Assembly: GCA_013044075.1 (NCBI GenBank) | Contig: JABEVG010000067.1 | Span: 1 to 45,203 of the forward strand | Source: Gallionella sp. | Lineage (GTDB): Bacteria > Pseudomonadota > Gammaproteobacteria > Burkholderiales > Gallionellaceae | Direction of reading: 5' to 3' | Length of the DNA: 45,203 bases | In this document: piece by piece, positions 32,673 through 41,592 of the stretch | How positions within the stretch are numbered: position 1 is the first letter of the stretch | Layout: each line of letters begins with the position of its first letter | Notes under the pieces: generated by a model | The model's database searches: none | What the model was told of the DNA's origin: nothing | Seen by the model: the letters and a program-made list of their open reading frames with translations, nothing else | Made by a program: the position numbers and the translations under genes

Positions 32673-33649
32673 CACTCGCCCACTTCGCCCGAATTAAAAC
32701 GGCACAGACCTTGCGCGGTCTCCACCCGCAACTCGCCGGTGTCACTCACCCCGCGCGCGATGCCGGTCACCACACTGCCATCCGGCAGATGCAGGCTGAT
32801 CGCCGCATCTTGCCGCGCGTGGTGGCTCTCCCACTCGGCGCGCAAATTGGCGAACCCACGTTGCGCAAACTCGTCCAGCACCCTCGCCAGTTCTTGCAAC
32901 AGCGCGGCCAACAACTGGTTGCGCCCCGGCATCTGCCCGCACACTTGATCCAGCGCGCTCGAGGCCTGGTCGATACGCTGCTCCAGATGCAAAGGCAGGC
33001 TGCAATTCACGCCGATGCCGATCACCACCGCGCACGGCCCGAGCATGTCGCCCTGCGCCTCGATCAGCACCCCGCCCAACTTGCCGTGGGCAGTCAACAC
33101 ATCGTTGGGCCATTTTAATTGCACCCCCCGTGCGGCGAATCGTTGCAACGCCCGGACGATGGCGACTCCCACCGCCAAGCTCAATCCGGACAGGGCGTTC
33201 AGACCGCATTCGAAACGCCACAGCACAGAAAAGGTCAGCGCGTTGCCCAAGCCGGAATGCCAGATGCGCCCCCGGCGTCCGCGCCCGGCGGTTTGCAACT
33301 CCACCGCCAACACCGAACCACTGGGCGCACCCTGCGTCGCACGTTGCAACAGCAGGGCATTGGACGAGGTGGCTTGTTGCAAAATCTCCAGTTGAAATCG
33401 CGGTGCAACTTCGGCCAATGCCAGACATATCTGTTGTCCATCCAGACGCTGCCAAGGCTGGCTTAACCGGTAACCGCGTCCGTGTACACGTTGCAAGGCG
33501 ATGCCAAACGCTTCGGCTTCGGTCAGCGCGTTGAACACACTGGCACGGGAAACACACAAACATTGCGCCAACGTGTCGCCCGAATGAAATTCGCCGTCGG
33601 CCAACAAATCCAGCAATTGCCAGGCCCGCTGCCCCAACTCGTGACTCAC
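32672..33649 (-). CDS. birA: Biotin-protein ligase / biotin operon repressor BirA
   Basis: 325 residues from GTG 33649, which overlaps the patatin TGA by four bases (GTGA). The N-terminal winged helix (~1-65, ELGQRAWQLLDLLADGEFHS) indicates a bifunctional BirA. The ligase domain carries the biotinoyl-AMP loop GRGRRGRIWHSG, the KWPNDVL signature and GVLIEAQGD, with the C-terminal SH3-like domain (~275-325). It attaches biotin to acetyl-CoA carboxylase BCCP and may repress biotin synthesis. The 35 upstream in-frame codons overlap the patatin gene and are not conserved. Confidence 0.95.
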   Translation of the reverse strand: MSHELGQRAWQLLDLLADGEFHSGDTLAQCLCVSRASVFNALTEAEAFGIALQRVHGRGYRLSQPWQRLDGQQICLALAEVAPRFQLEILQQATSSNALLLQRATQGAPSGSVLAVELQTAGRGRRGRIWHSGLGNALTFSVLWRFECGLNALSGLSLAVGVAIVRALQRFAARGVQLKWPNDVLTAHGKLGGVLIEAQGDMLGPCAVVIGIGVNCSLPLHLEQRIDQASSALDQVCGQMPGRNQLLAALLQELARVLDEFAQRGFANLRAEWESHHARQDAAISLHLPDGSVVTGIARGVSDTGELRVETAQGLCRFNSGEVGE

Positions 33650-34812
33650 TGCGGCATCTCCCCGGAAACGGGTGTAGCCACATCCAGGAATGCCGATATT
33701 TTTTCGCGCTGCGCCAACGCGTCGTGGTAACCCAAGTCGATCAGCGCACTGCAAAATTTCTTTTCCGAGAGCAGGTAGCTGACCAGCGACGTGCCGCTGT
33801 GCTGCCTCACGCCGACCAGCCGCAACAACACGCGTATCGTCCAGGGCAGTTCCTTGGCAAATCGTTCCGCAATCTTTTCTATCGATTGACTGGGTGAAAT
33901 CGACAATACGTCCACGTGTTTCAAATTCAGCTTGTCGCGCACGGCTTCAGGCATGGCCGTCACCAGTTGGTTGATCTGGCTCACCCGTTCCAGATCAACC
34001 TCCATGCTGTCGAGGAAGATACTGTTCAAGGCATGACCGGCGATGTGCGCAAGCGACGGATGCCCGCCGATGTGTTCACGTTTGGACGGATCGTAATCAT
34101 CATCATGACTCACGCCAACCACCAGCACCCGAGTCGCACCGAGATGCAATGCCGAGCTGATGGGTGCGATCTGGCGCATGGAACCATCGCCGAAGTATTC
34201 GCGGTTAATGAGTACCGCCGGAAAAATAAAGGGAATCGCGGACGAAGCCAGCAAGTGTTCCAGCTTGATATGGGTCGGCACCCCGACACGCCGTGTGCGC
34301 TTCCACGGCATGATGTCTTTCGCACCCTGATAGAACGTCACCGATTGCCCGGAACCATAACCCGATGCCGTGACACTCAGCGCGTACAACAGGCCCGCGT
34401 CTATGCTCTGTTGTATCTTCTCGCAAGGCAGCACTTCTTCCAGCAATTCCACCAACGGCGAATTGTCCAGCAGGGAGATTTGCCTGGGCATGCGAAAACC
34501 CAGACTGGCCATGAGCAAGCCGGACAACCACAACACGCCGTTATTGAACACCCCGACGGCATCGGTGCGGTACACCTGATTGGCGTGAAAGTTGCGCCAG
34601 ATGTTGTGCGTGTATTGCACGCCCTTGCGAAAACTTTGTGCGTTCACCGCCAGCGCGGTCGCATTCAATGCACCCGCCGAGGTACCACAGATAATGGGGA
34701 AGGGATTATGCGCATGACGCGGCAAGGATTCCGCGATCGCCTTGAGCACGCCGATCTGGTAGGCGGCTCTCGCCCCACCTCCGGTCAGGATCAGGCCGAT
34801 GCGATGCTTCAT
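33646..34812 (-). CDS. Patatin-like phospholipase
   Basis: A 388-residue patatin-fold acyl hydrolase. The oxyanion glycine loop is GGGARAAY (11-18), the nucleophile elbow GTSAG (43-47, Ser45) and the catalytic aspartate D209 in YFGDGSMRQ, so the Ser-Asp dyad is intact. There is no signal peptide or membrane segment, so the protein is cytosolic or peripheral. Substrates are probably phospholipids or acyl esters. It is the upstream neighbour of birA with a four-base overlap and follows the 75-codon gene by 16 bp. Confidence 0.9.
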   Translation of the reverse strand: MKHRIGLILTGGGARAAYQIGVLKAIAESLPRHAHNPFPIICGTSAGALNATALAVNAQSFRKGVQYTHNIWRNFHANQVYRTDAVGVFNNGVLWLSGLLMASLGFRMPRQISLLDNSPLVELLEEVLPCEKIQQSIDAGLLYALSVTASGYGSGQSVTFYQGAKDIMPWKRTRRVGVPTHIKLEHLLASSAIPFIFPAVLINREYFGDGSMRQIAPISSALHLGATRVLVVGVSHDDDYDPSKREHIGGHPSLAHIAGHALNSIFLDSMEVDLERVSQINQLVTAMPEAVRDKLNLKHVDVLSISPSQSIEKIAERFAKELPWTIRVLLRLVGVRQHSGTSLVSYLLSEKKFCSALIDLGYHDALAQREKISAFLDVATPVSGEMPQ

Positions 34813-34828
34813 CAGCTATTCTCCGGCC

Positions 34829-35056
34829 TTATGCCGCGCGCACCGAACTCAACGCGTCCTGCAGAGTTTCTTCGGACAGAGTATTGAGCATTTCGGACAA
34901 ATCATCGGCGGCGTTCATCGCCTCATTCGACATGGTTTCGGGATCGCTGTGCGCGATGTAAATCGCCGCCGCCCCGACCACTTTGAGCAGATTGGCACGC
35001 TCCGCCATCAGCATCTCGACTTGTTCACCCAACAACGCGATCTCATTTTTATTCAT
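34829..35056 (-). CDS. Small hypothetical protein overlapping maeB
   Basis: 75 residues, mostly helical and acidic at the C-terminus, with no cysteine, signal or membrane helix. Heptad-like stretches (EIALLGEQVEMLMAERANLL; DDLSEMLNTLSEETLQDALS) suggest a short coiled-coil or helix-hairpin protein. The ATG lies inside the last codons of maeB (overlap 35049-35056), so translation is likely coupled. I do not recognise the family. It sits between maeB and the patatin gene on one transcript. Confidence 0.6.
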   Translation of the reverse strand: MNKNEIALLGEQVEMLMAERANLLKVVGAAAIYIAHSDPETMSNEAMNAADDLSEMLNTLSEETLQDALSSVRAA

Positions 35057-37337
35057 GTTTCTCTTCCTGGTGTGTTTTTACGCCGGCGACTGCCAGCGCA
35101 CTCATGTTGACGATACGCCGTACCGTCGCCGTTGAAGTCAATATATGCGCCGACTTGTTCGCGCCGAGCAGAATCGAACCTATCGTCACCCCCTCGCCCG
35201 CCGTCATCTTGAGCAGATTGTAGGCGATGTTCGCCGCATCCAGACCGGGCATGATGAGCAGGTTGGCCGCGCCTTTCAAACGCGAACTGGGGAAGATTTC
35301 GTTGCGCAGACTTTCCGACAGGGCGGCATCGCCGTGCATCTCGCCTTCGACCTCCAGCTCCGGGGCGGCCTGCTCCAACAGTTCGCGCGCGCGGGCCATC
35401 TTGCGTGCCGACTCGTTTTCATGGCTGCCGAAATTGGAATGCGACAACAGCGCGACTTTCGGTGTCAGCCCGAAGCGGCGCACTTCGGCGGCCGCCATCA
35501 GAGTCATCTCCGCCACTTGCTCGGCGGTGGGTGCCACGTTCACATGGGTGTCGCAGATGAACAGCGTGTGTTTGGGCAGCAGCAACACGTTCATCGCCGC
35601 GTACACGCTCCCTCCTGGGCTATGCCCGATGACCTGGTCGATATACTGCAAATGCAGCAGTGGCTGGAAGATCGTGCCGCACAACATCGCGTCCGCCGCC
35701 CCCATGCGCACCAGCATCGCGGCGATCAGCGTGCTGCGCCTGCGCATCTCGCGCTTGGCCGAATCCAGCGTCACACCCTTGCGTTCCATCAGGCGGTGAT
35801 ATTCGTTGCAATACTCGCGGTAACGCGGATCGCTTTCCGGGTTCACCAATTCAAAGTCCACTCCGGCGCGAATGCGCAGGCCGTGCCGGGCGATTCGACT
35901 CTCGACCACTGCCGGACGACCTATCAGGATCGGATAAGCCAGTCCTTCATCCACCACGGTCTGCACCGCATGCAGCACGCGTATATCTTCGCCTTCCGCA
36001 TACACCAGACGTTGCGGGGCTTTCTTGGCGGCATCGAACACCGGCTTCATCATCATGTTGGACTGGTACACGAAAGTGGATAGCTGTTCGCGATACGCGG
36101 CCATGTCGGCGATGGGTCGATCGGCCACGCCACTGTCCATCGCCGCCTGTGCCACGGCGGGTGCGATGCGCATGATGAGACGAGGGTCGAAGGGTTTGGG
36201 GATCAAATAATCCGCACCGAACGACAGATTTTCATCGCCGTATACCGACGCGACCTCGGCGGACTGCTCCGCCTCGGCCAGTTCGGCGATGGCATACACC
36301 GCCGCACGCTTCATCGTCTCGTTGATGGTGCGCGCACCGACATCCAGCGCACCGCGAAAGATGTAGGGGAAACACAGCGCGTTATTCACCTGGTTGGGAT
36401 AGTCGGAACGGCCCGTCGCCATGATCGCGTCGGGGCGCGCCGCCTTAGCCTCCTCCGGCAATATCTCGGGATGCGGATTGGCCAAGGCGAAGATCAGCGG
36501 CCGTTCCGCCATGAGCTTGACCATCTCGGCCTTCAGCACCCCGCCCGCCGATAGTCCCAGGAACACGTCCGCGCCACTGATGACATCGCCCAAAGTACGC
36601 GCGGTCGTCTGCACCGCATAACGCGCCTTGTTGTCGTCCATCTCCTCGCTGCGTCCCTGATACACCACGCCCGCAATGTCAGTGACGATGATGTTCTCCA
36701 TGCGCACACCCAGCCCCACCAGCATATCCAGACAGGCCAATGCTGCCGCGCCCGCGCCCGATGCGACCAGCTTGATCCTGGCGATGTCCTTGCCCACCAC
36801 TTTGAGGCCGTTGAGCAACGCCGCACCGACGATGATGGAGGTGCCATGCTGATCGTCATGGAACACCGGGATCTTCATGCGCTCGCGCAACTTGCGCTCG
36901 ATGTAAAAACATTCCGGTGCCTTGATATCTTCCAGATTGATGCCGCCAAAAGTGGGTTCCAGAGAGGCAATGATGTCCACCAGCTTGTCGGGATCGCGCT
37001 CGTCTATCTCAAGGTCGAACACATCGATGCCGGCGAACTTCTTGAACAACACGCCCTTGCCCTCCATCACCGGCTTCGCAGCTAAAGGACCGATGGCTCC
37101 CAGTCCCAGCACCGCCGTGCCGTTGCTGATCACCGCCACCAGATTGCCGCGCGCCGTCAGATTGCGCGCCTCGGCGGGATCATCGACGATCGCCTCGCAG
37201 GCCGCCGCCACGCCCGGCGAGTACGCCAGAGCCAGATCGCGTTGCGTGATCATCGGCTTGGTGGCGTGCACCGCGATCTTGCCCGCCGGGGCGAGTCGGT
37301 GATATTGCAGTGCCGCTTCGCGCAATTGCTTATCCAT
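35049..37337 (-). CDS. maeB: NADP-dependent malic enzyme (MaeB type) with phosphotransacetylase-like domain
   Basis: A 762-residue enzyme that oxidatively decarboxylates malate to pyruvate with NADP. ATG 37337 gives [20 protein letters not shown], the standard start. The catalytic domains (~1-425) include [35 protein letters not shown] and the Rossmann region [20 protein letters not shown]. The C-terminal ~330 residues form a phosphotransacetylase-like regulatory domain ([40 protein letters not shown]), as in MaeB. It fits with the dctPQM importer and mqo in malate use. A promoter lies at 37371-37398. Confidence 0.96.
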   Translation of the reverse strand: MDKQLREAALQYHRLAPAGKIAVHATKPMITQRDLALAYSPGVAAACEAIVDDPAEARNLTARGNLVAVISNGTAVLGLGAIGPLAAKPVMEGKGVLFKKFAGIDVFDLEIDERDPDKLVDIIASLEPTFGGINLEDIKAPECFYIERKLRERMKIPVFHDDQHGTSIIVGAALLNGLKVVGKDIARIKLVASGAGAAALACLDMLVGLGVRMENIIVTDIAGVVYQGRSEEMDDNKARYAVQTTARTLGDVISGADVFLGLSAGGVLKAEMVKLMAERPLIFALANPHPEILPEEAKAARPDAIMATGRSDYPNQVNNALCFPYIFRGALDVGARTINETMKRAAVYAIAELAEAEQSAEVASVYGDENLSFGADYLIPKPFDPRLIMRIAPAVAQAAMDSGVADRPIADMAAYREQLSTFVYQSNMMMKPVFDAAKKAPQRLVYAEGEDIRVLHAVQTVVDEGLAYPILIGRPAVVESRIARHGLRIRAGVDFELVNPESDPRYREYCNEYHRLMERKGVTLDSAKREMRRRSTLIAAMLVRMGAADAMLCGTIFQPLLHLQYIDQVIGHSPGGSVYAAMNVLLLPKHTLFICDTHVNVAPTAEQVAEMTLMAAAEVRRFGLTPKVALLSHSNFGSHENESARKMARARELLEQAAPELEVEGEMHGDAALSESLRNEIFPSSRLKGAANLLIMPGLDAANIAYNLLKMTAGEGVTIGSILLGANKSAHILTSTATVRRIVNMSALAVAGVKTHQEEKHE

Positions 37338-37370
37338 GTCGTTCCATCTGATCTTCAAAATGACGCGGCG

Positions 37371-37398
37371 ATTATAGCCCAGGCCATCCGGCTGTTAG
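37371..37398 (-). promoter_or_regulatory. Probable sigma70 promoter of maeB
   Basis: On the minus strand CTAACA (37398-37393), a 16-bp spacer and a perfect TATAAT (37376-37371). It lies about 34 bp before the maeB ATG. Confidence 0.6.
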
Positions 37399-37452
37399 TC
37401 GGGCAAACAGAATTCACGCCCCTCGTCTGCTAAAATAGCTTACCTTTTTCAA

Positions 37453-38268
37453 ATGCGTGATATGGAACCCTTACATCTGGACGGCGGCGAACACGCGGTA
37501 TTGCTGCTACACGGTCTGCAAAGCAGCCCTGCCGAATTGCAACCTCTCGCCAAGCGGCTCAACCAGGCAGGTTACACCGTGCATGTGCCGCACATCCGTG
37601 GTTACGGCTTTGAACACGGCGACACGCCGCGCTCCGTCACCTCATGGCGGGAGTGGCACGCGACAGCCCGGGCAGAATTCCAGTCACTCAAGAAGCAGCA
37701 CAAGAGCGTGTCCATGGGCGGACTGTGCATAGGCGCGGTGTTGTCGCTCAGCGTCGCAGCCGAACAGGGCGACGAGGTCGCCGCATTGACCTTACTGGCG
37801 ACCACGCTCTGGTACGACGGCTGGAGCATCCCCTGGTACCGCTTCATGCGTTACGTCGGCTATTACACCCCGTTCCGCTATATCTATACCTATCGAGAAC
37901 GCGAACCTTACGGTTTGAAGAACGAACAGTTGCGCAAGTGGATCGCCAGAGAGATGAGCCACAAAGATTCCACCATCGTGGGTGCGACCCAGCTCAACTT
38001 GCCCGCCGTGCACGAGGCGGAACGCATGATCGCGGCGGTAAAGAAGTCACTGTCCAAGGTGACCGCACCCGCCATCATCATCCATGCCGAAGAAGACGAT
38101 GTCTCCTCGCCGCGCAGTGCCCGCTTCGTGGCCGACAACATCGGCTCCCGGATCAAAGAGACGGTCATCCTGCACAACAGTTACCACATGATCACCGTGG
38201 ACAACGACCGGGAACAGGTCGCCGCCGACACCATCCGCTTCTTTGCCGCCGCACAAAAGTCGGGCTAA
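37453..38268 (+). CDS. Alpha/beta hydrolase with a cysteine nucleophile
   Basis: 271 residues (268 if the ATG at 37462 is used). A carboxylesterase/YvaK-like fold: the oxyanion region LLLHGLQSSPAELQPLA, the nucleophile elbow G90-L-C92-I-G94, an acid in HAEEDDVSSP (D215/D216), and the histidine H245 in NSYHMITVD. The nucleophile is Cys where most esterases have Ser; dienelactone hydrolases and PHA synthases also use Cys. It is followed by an acyl carrier protein and a ketoacyl synthase, so it may be a thioesterase or acyltransferase acting on ACP-bound chains. It is divergent from maeB. Confidence 0.85.
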   Translation: MRDMEPLHLDGGEHAVLLLHGLQSSPAELQPLAKRLNQAGYTVHVPHIRGYGFEHGDTPRSVTSWREWHATARAEFQSLKKQHKSVSMGGLCIGAVLSLSVAAEQGDEVAALTLLATTLWYDGWSIPWYRFMRYVGYYTPFRYIYTYREREPYGLKNEQLRKWIAREMSHKDSTIVGATQLNLPAVHEAERMIAAVKKSLSKVTAPAIIIHAEEDDVSSPRSARFVADNIGSRIKETVILHNSYHMITVDNDREQVAADTIRFFAAAQKSG

Positions 38269-38326
38269 ATACCCTCTGCCAATCTGCTACAATTCATCCG
38301 CTATATATTGACGGCCGATTACAACC

Positions 38327-38572
38327 ATGAGCTCACTGCAAACCATACAACGCATGATGGTCGAACAATTCGACCTCAAGCTTGAAGACCTCACCCCCGA
38401 TGCGCAACTGGAAGGGCTGGGAATCGATTCGCTATCGGTGATCGAATTCATGTTCAACCTCGAGGACGAATTGAAGATCAAACTCACCGACGAGCGTGTG
38501 GAACTCAAGACCGTACAGGATGTGGCGAACGTCGTGGACAAACTCATCGCCGATCAGCGCGGCAAGGCCTAG
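38327..38572 (+). CDS. Acyl carrier protein (second, non-FAS-type copy)
   Basis: 81 residues with the acyl carrier signature GIDSLSVIEFM and phosphopantetheine-accepting Ser35. Helices I and III (LQTIQRMMVEQF; VQDVANVVDKLI) match the four-helix ACP fold. It differs from the housekeeping AcpP type (usually ..LGADSLDTVEL) and lies 9 bp before a ketoacyl synthase, so it is probably a dedicated carrier for that enzyme. It would need a phosphopantetheinyl transferase encoded elsewhere. It follows the hydrolase by 58 bp, which may contain a weak promoter. Confidence 0.93.
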   Translation: MSSLQTIQRMMVEQFDLKLEDLTPDAQLEGLGIDSLSVIEFMFNLEDELKIKLTDERVELKTVQDVANVVDKLIADQRGKA

Positions 38573-38581
38573 ACACGCCAC

Positions 38582-39823
38582 ATGGCCCGGCGCATTGTCA
38601 TCACTGGCTTAGGAATCATCTCACCGGTCGGCAATCACCCAACCGAATTCTTCAACCGTCTCATGGCGGGGCAATCCGGCATCAAACGTCTCAACACCCC
38701 CTTCGTCGCACAGCTCGGCACGCGCATCGGCGCACCGGTAGAAAATTTTAATCCGTCCGAACATTTTTCCAAGATGCAACTCACCAGCATCGAACGCTTC
38801 AGCCAGTTCGCCCTGGTCGCGGCAGCCCAGGCGGTCGCGGATGCAAGACTGAATTTGCTCGACGGGGAAAAACCACGTGCGGGCGTGAGCATGGGCTCGT
38901 GTCTGGGTGGCGCGGGTACGCTGGAAGATGGCTATATCCAACTCTTCCAAAGCGATGAACAGCGCATCAAGCCCTTGTCGGTATTGCTCAGCATGAACAA
39001 CGCGGCGGCTTCGCATATCTCCATCAAATACGGATTGCAAGGTTCCAACGTCACCTACGCGACCGCATGCTCTTCCTCCGCTATCGCCATAGGCGAGGCC
39101 TATCGCCAGATCAAACACGGCTATTGCGACGTGATGCTGGCGGGCGGTGCAGAAGCTATGCTCACTCTGGGCGCGATGAAAGCCTGGGAGGCCCTGCGCA
39201 CACTGGCGAGCGAAGATGAGCTGGATGCGGGAGCCTCGTGCAAACCGTTCGCCAAGGACCGCAGCGGACTGGTGCTGGGTGAAGGTGCGGCGGTATTGGT
39301 ATTGGAAGATGCCGAACGCGCGGTCCAACGCGGCGCGAAGATTTACGCGGAACTGGTGGGTTATGACTGCTCATCGGATGCCGGCCACATCACCAAACCG
39401 GATGCGGCAGGACAAAGTCGCACCATCGTGAACGCCTTGCGCGATGCGGGTTTGCAGCCGCACGACATCGGCTACATCAATGCCCACGGCACGGCAACCT
39501 TGGCGGGCGACGTGCAGGAGACGCTGGCAATCAAGAACGTGTTCGGCTCGCACGCCGGAAAAATCCCGGTCAGCTCGACCAAATCCATGCACGGTCACCT
39601 GATGGGCGCGACCGGCGCGGTGGAGTTCATGGCCGCCGTGCTGGCACTCGAAAATAATTCCATCCCCCCCACCATCAATCTGCATCACCCCGATCCCGAA
39701 TGCGACCTCGACTACGTGCCGAACCAAGGCCGCACCGGCTTGCAGCTCAATGCCGTGATGTCGAATTCGTTCGCCTTCGGCGGGAGTAATGCGGTGCTGA
39801 TCGCGAAGCGATTCATAGCTTGA
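38582..39823 (+). CDS. Beta-ketoacyl-ACP synthase, FabF-like
   Basis: A 413-residue thiolase-fold condensing enzyme. The active-site cysteine C163 lies in TACSSSA, the histidines are H302 (INAHGTAT) and H337 (STKSMHGHLMGATG), and the conserved K334 and the C-terminal FGGSNAVL are intact. The elongating FabF type is indicated by the two histidines. Together with the adjacent ACP it forms a mini elongation unit; reductases and dehydratases are not encoded here, so they would be supplied by the main fatty acid synthase. The product is unknown. It is convergent with mqo. Confidence 0.93.
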   Translation: MARRIVITGLGIISPVGNHPTEFFNRLMAGQSGIKRLNTPFVAQLGTRIGAPVENFNPSEHFSKMQLTSIERFSQFALVAAAQAVADARLNLLDGEKPRAGVSMGSCLGGAGTLEDGYIQLFQSDEQRIKPLSVLLSMNNAAASHISIKYGLQGSNVTYATACSSSAIAIGEAYRQIKHGYCDVMLAGGAEAMLTLGAMKAWEALRTLASEDELDAGASCKPFAKDRSGLVLGEGAAVLVLEDAERAVQRGAKIYAELVGYDCSSDAGHITKPDAAGQSRTIVNALRDAGLQPHDIGYINAHGTATLAGDVQETLAIKNVFGSHAGKIPVSSTKSMHGHLMGATGAVEFMAAVLALENNSIPPTINLHHPDPECDLDYVPNQGRTGLQLNAVMSNSFAFGGSNAVLIAKRFIA

Positions 39824-39853
39824 GTTCGTCGGTCTAACCCCGACCAATCAAAA

Positions 39854-39883
39854 CCATTCGTGATGAGCCTGTCAAAGAAGTGG
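39854..39883. repeat. Decayed REP-like repeat between the ketoacyl synthase and mqo
   Basis: CCATTCGTGATGAGCCTGTC, then AAAGAAGTGG, resembles, from memory, the dispersed CCGTTCGTGGTGAGCTTGTC repeat family with several G-to-A changes. It would belong with the repeat forming the glyQ tail. It lies in the 68-bp gap between two convergent genes. Confidence 0.4.
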
Positions 39884-39891
39884 CATCAACA

Positions 39892-41526
39892 CTACTCCAC
39901 CAAACGCAACACCCTCAACGTCCGTTCCCTCACTTCATGCAACAGCGGCACGTTCTCATCCAGCGATTCGCCATACGACGGGATCATTTGCCTTAATTTG
40001 GTCTGCCATTCGGCACTCGCGATGCGCTCCGGGTAGCAGCGTTCCAGCACTTCTATCATGGCTTGCACCGAGGTGGATGCGCCGGGTGACGCGCCCAACA
40101 GCGTCGCCAATGTGCCGTCTGCCGAAGTGACGATCTCGGTACCGAACTCCAGCTTGCCGCCTTTGCTGTCGCATTGTTTGATGATCTGCACGCGCTGTCC
40201 GGCGGAGGCTAATTCCCAATCTTCTTCACGCGCTTCAGGGTAGAAGTTTCTCAGTGCTTCGACCCGCTCTTTGTGTGTCTTGAACGCTTCGCCTATCAGG
40301 TAACGCATCAAGTCCAGGTTATCCATCGCCACCGCCATCATGGGTTTGAAGTTGCCGGATTTCAGCGAGGCGAGCACGTCGAACATCGAGCCTTCTTTCA
40401 GGAATTTTCCGGTGATGCTGGCGAATGGACCGAACAGCATCGCGGGTTCGCCGTCGATGATGCGCGCATCCAGATGCGGCACGGACATGGGTGGCGCGCC
40501 GATCGGGGCTTTGCCATACACCTTGGTCTGGTGGCGTTTGACCACCTCCGGATTCTTGCAGATCAACCACTGGCCGCTGACCGGAAAGCCGCCGTAGCCC
40601 CGTGCTTCGGGTATCTTGGATTTTTGCAGCAGGGGCAGCGCGCCGCCGCCCGCACCGAGGAACACGAAACCCGCATTGATGCTGCGGATCTTGTCGTCAT
40701 GATGGTCTTGCACCCGCACCCGCCAGCGACCGTTCGGCAACTGCTTCATCCCCACGATGCTGTGGCTCAATCTCAACTCGAAGTGGTCATGCTTGTTCAG
40801 CGACTTGACCAGACTGCGCGTCAGATGCCCGAAGTCCACGTCGGTACCATGCGCAACCTGGGTGGCGGCGACCTTCTGCCCGGAGTCGCGCCCATCCATC
40901 ACCAGCGGCATCCACTCGCGCAACACCGCCGGATCTTCGCTGTATTCCATCTCCTCGAACAGATGATGCTCGCTGAGTTGATTGAACCGCTGGCGCAGGA
41001 ACGCGACATCCTGATCGCCCCACACCAGACTCTGATGGAAGATAGGATTGATGAATTTTTCCGGCGCGGGTAACTGGTGATGTTCGACCAGATACGACCA
41101 GAATTGCAGCGACACCTCAAACGCGGCATTGATCTGCAATGCCTTGTCGATGGCGACACTGCCATCGGGTTTTTGCGGCGTGTAATTCAATTCGCAATAG
41201 CCGGCATGCCCGGTACCGGCGTTGTTCAGACCGTGCGAGCTTTCGTGCGCGACTTTGCTGAGCCGCTCCACCATCATCATCTTCAGCGACGGATCGAGAT
41301 GCGACAACAGCGTGCCCAGCGTCGCGCTCATCACACCCGCGCCCACCAGCAACACATCCACCTTGGACAACCTCGAAACACCTGCTGCGCGATCAGATTG
41401 CGGCGTTGCGCGGTGCTCGCTTCCTCGCCTACCTGATCGGTATGTCCCGGTCGCTGCGCTCCGTGCGCCTTGCACTCCGACCGCTCGCGACGGTTTTTCG
41501 AGGTTGTCTGTTTTCTTATTGGTCAC
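39892..41526 (-). CDS. mqo: Malate:quinone oxidoreductase with a repeat-derived N-terminal insert
   Basis: 544 residues. Mqo is a peripheral-membrane FAD enzyme that oxidises malate to oxaloacetate and passes electrons to quinone. The Rossmann loop LLVGAGVMSATLGTLL starts at ~59. SSHGLNNAGTGHAGYCELNY and LGAGGGALPLLQKSKIPEAR are family hallmarks. Usual Mqo proteins are near 490-500 residues and begin just before the Rossmann loop. Here residues ~7-54 are an Arg/Ser/Gly-rich insert encoded by a 143-bp segment with perfect 13-bp inverted ends. The GTG 41526 is chosen because AAGGAGG lies five bases upstream. The rest of the enzyme is intact. Confidence 0.93.
   Translation of the reverse strand: MTNKKTDNLEKPSRAVGVQGARSAATGTYRSGRRGSEHRATPQSDRAAGVSRLSKVDVLLVGAGVMSATLGTLLSHLDPSLKMMMVERLSKVAHESSHGLNNAGTGHAGYCELNYTPQKPDGSVAIDKALQINAAFEVSLQFWSYLVEHHQLPAPEKFINPIFHQSLVWGDQDVAFLRQRFNQLSEHHLFEEMEYSEDPAVLREWMPLVMDGRDSGQKVAATQVAHGTDVDFGHLTRSLVKSLNKHDHFELRLSHSIVGMKQLPNGRWRVRVQDHHDDKIRSINAGFVFLGAGGGALPLLQKSKIPEARGYGGFPVSGQWLICKNPEVVKRHQTKVYGKAPIGAPPMSVPHLDARIIDGEPAMLFGPFASITGKFLKEGSMFDVLASLKSGNFKPMMAVAMDNLDLMRYLIGEAFKTHKERVEALRNFYPEAREEDWELASAGQRVQIIKQCDSKGGKLEFGTEIVTSADGTLATLLGASPGASTSVQAMIEVLERCYPERIASAEWQTKLRQMIPSYGESLDENVPLLHEVRERTLRVLRLVE
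41366..41508. mobile_element. MITE-like 143-bp element inside the mqo coding region
   Basis: Perfect 13-bp terminal inverted repeats GACAACCTCGAAA (41366-41378) and TTTCGAGGTTGTC (41496-41508). Inside is a further inverted pair CGATCAG / CTGATCG. No transposase is encoded. It is read in frame as residues 7-54 of Mqo without any stop. Flanks share only a possible TG, so a target duplication is not established. Confidence 0.65.
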
Positions 41527-41551
41527 TCATTCCTCCTTAATTTTTACGCCC

Positions 41552-41568
41552 CATATTACTTGGCTTAT
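41552..41568 (-). repeat. 17-base motif, copy 2 (upstream of mqo)
   Basis: Read on the minus strand, ATAAGCCAAGTAATATG. It shares 16 of 17 bases with copy 1 at 3491-3507, and both continue to GCG after two differing bases. Here it includes the proposed -10 box of mqo. Confidence 0.4.
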
Positions 41569-41581
41569 GGGTGTATCTAAA
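41553..41581 (-). promoter_or_regulatory. Candidate sigma70 promoter of mqo
   Basis: On the minus strand TTTAGA (41581-41576), a 17-bp spacer and TAATAT (41558-41553). It lies between hrpA and mqo, about 27 bp upstream of the GTG start. The -10 falls within the 17-base motif shared with the region upstream of the methyltransferase fusion gene. Confidence 0.45.
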
Positions 41582-41592
41582 AATTCAAACAG

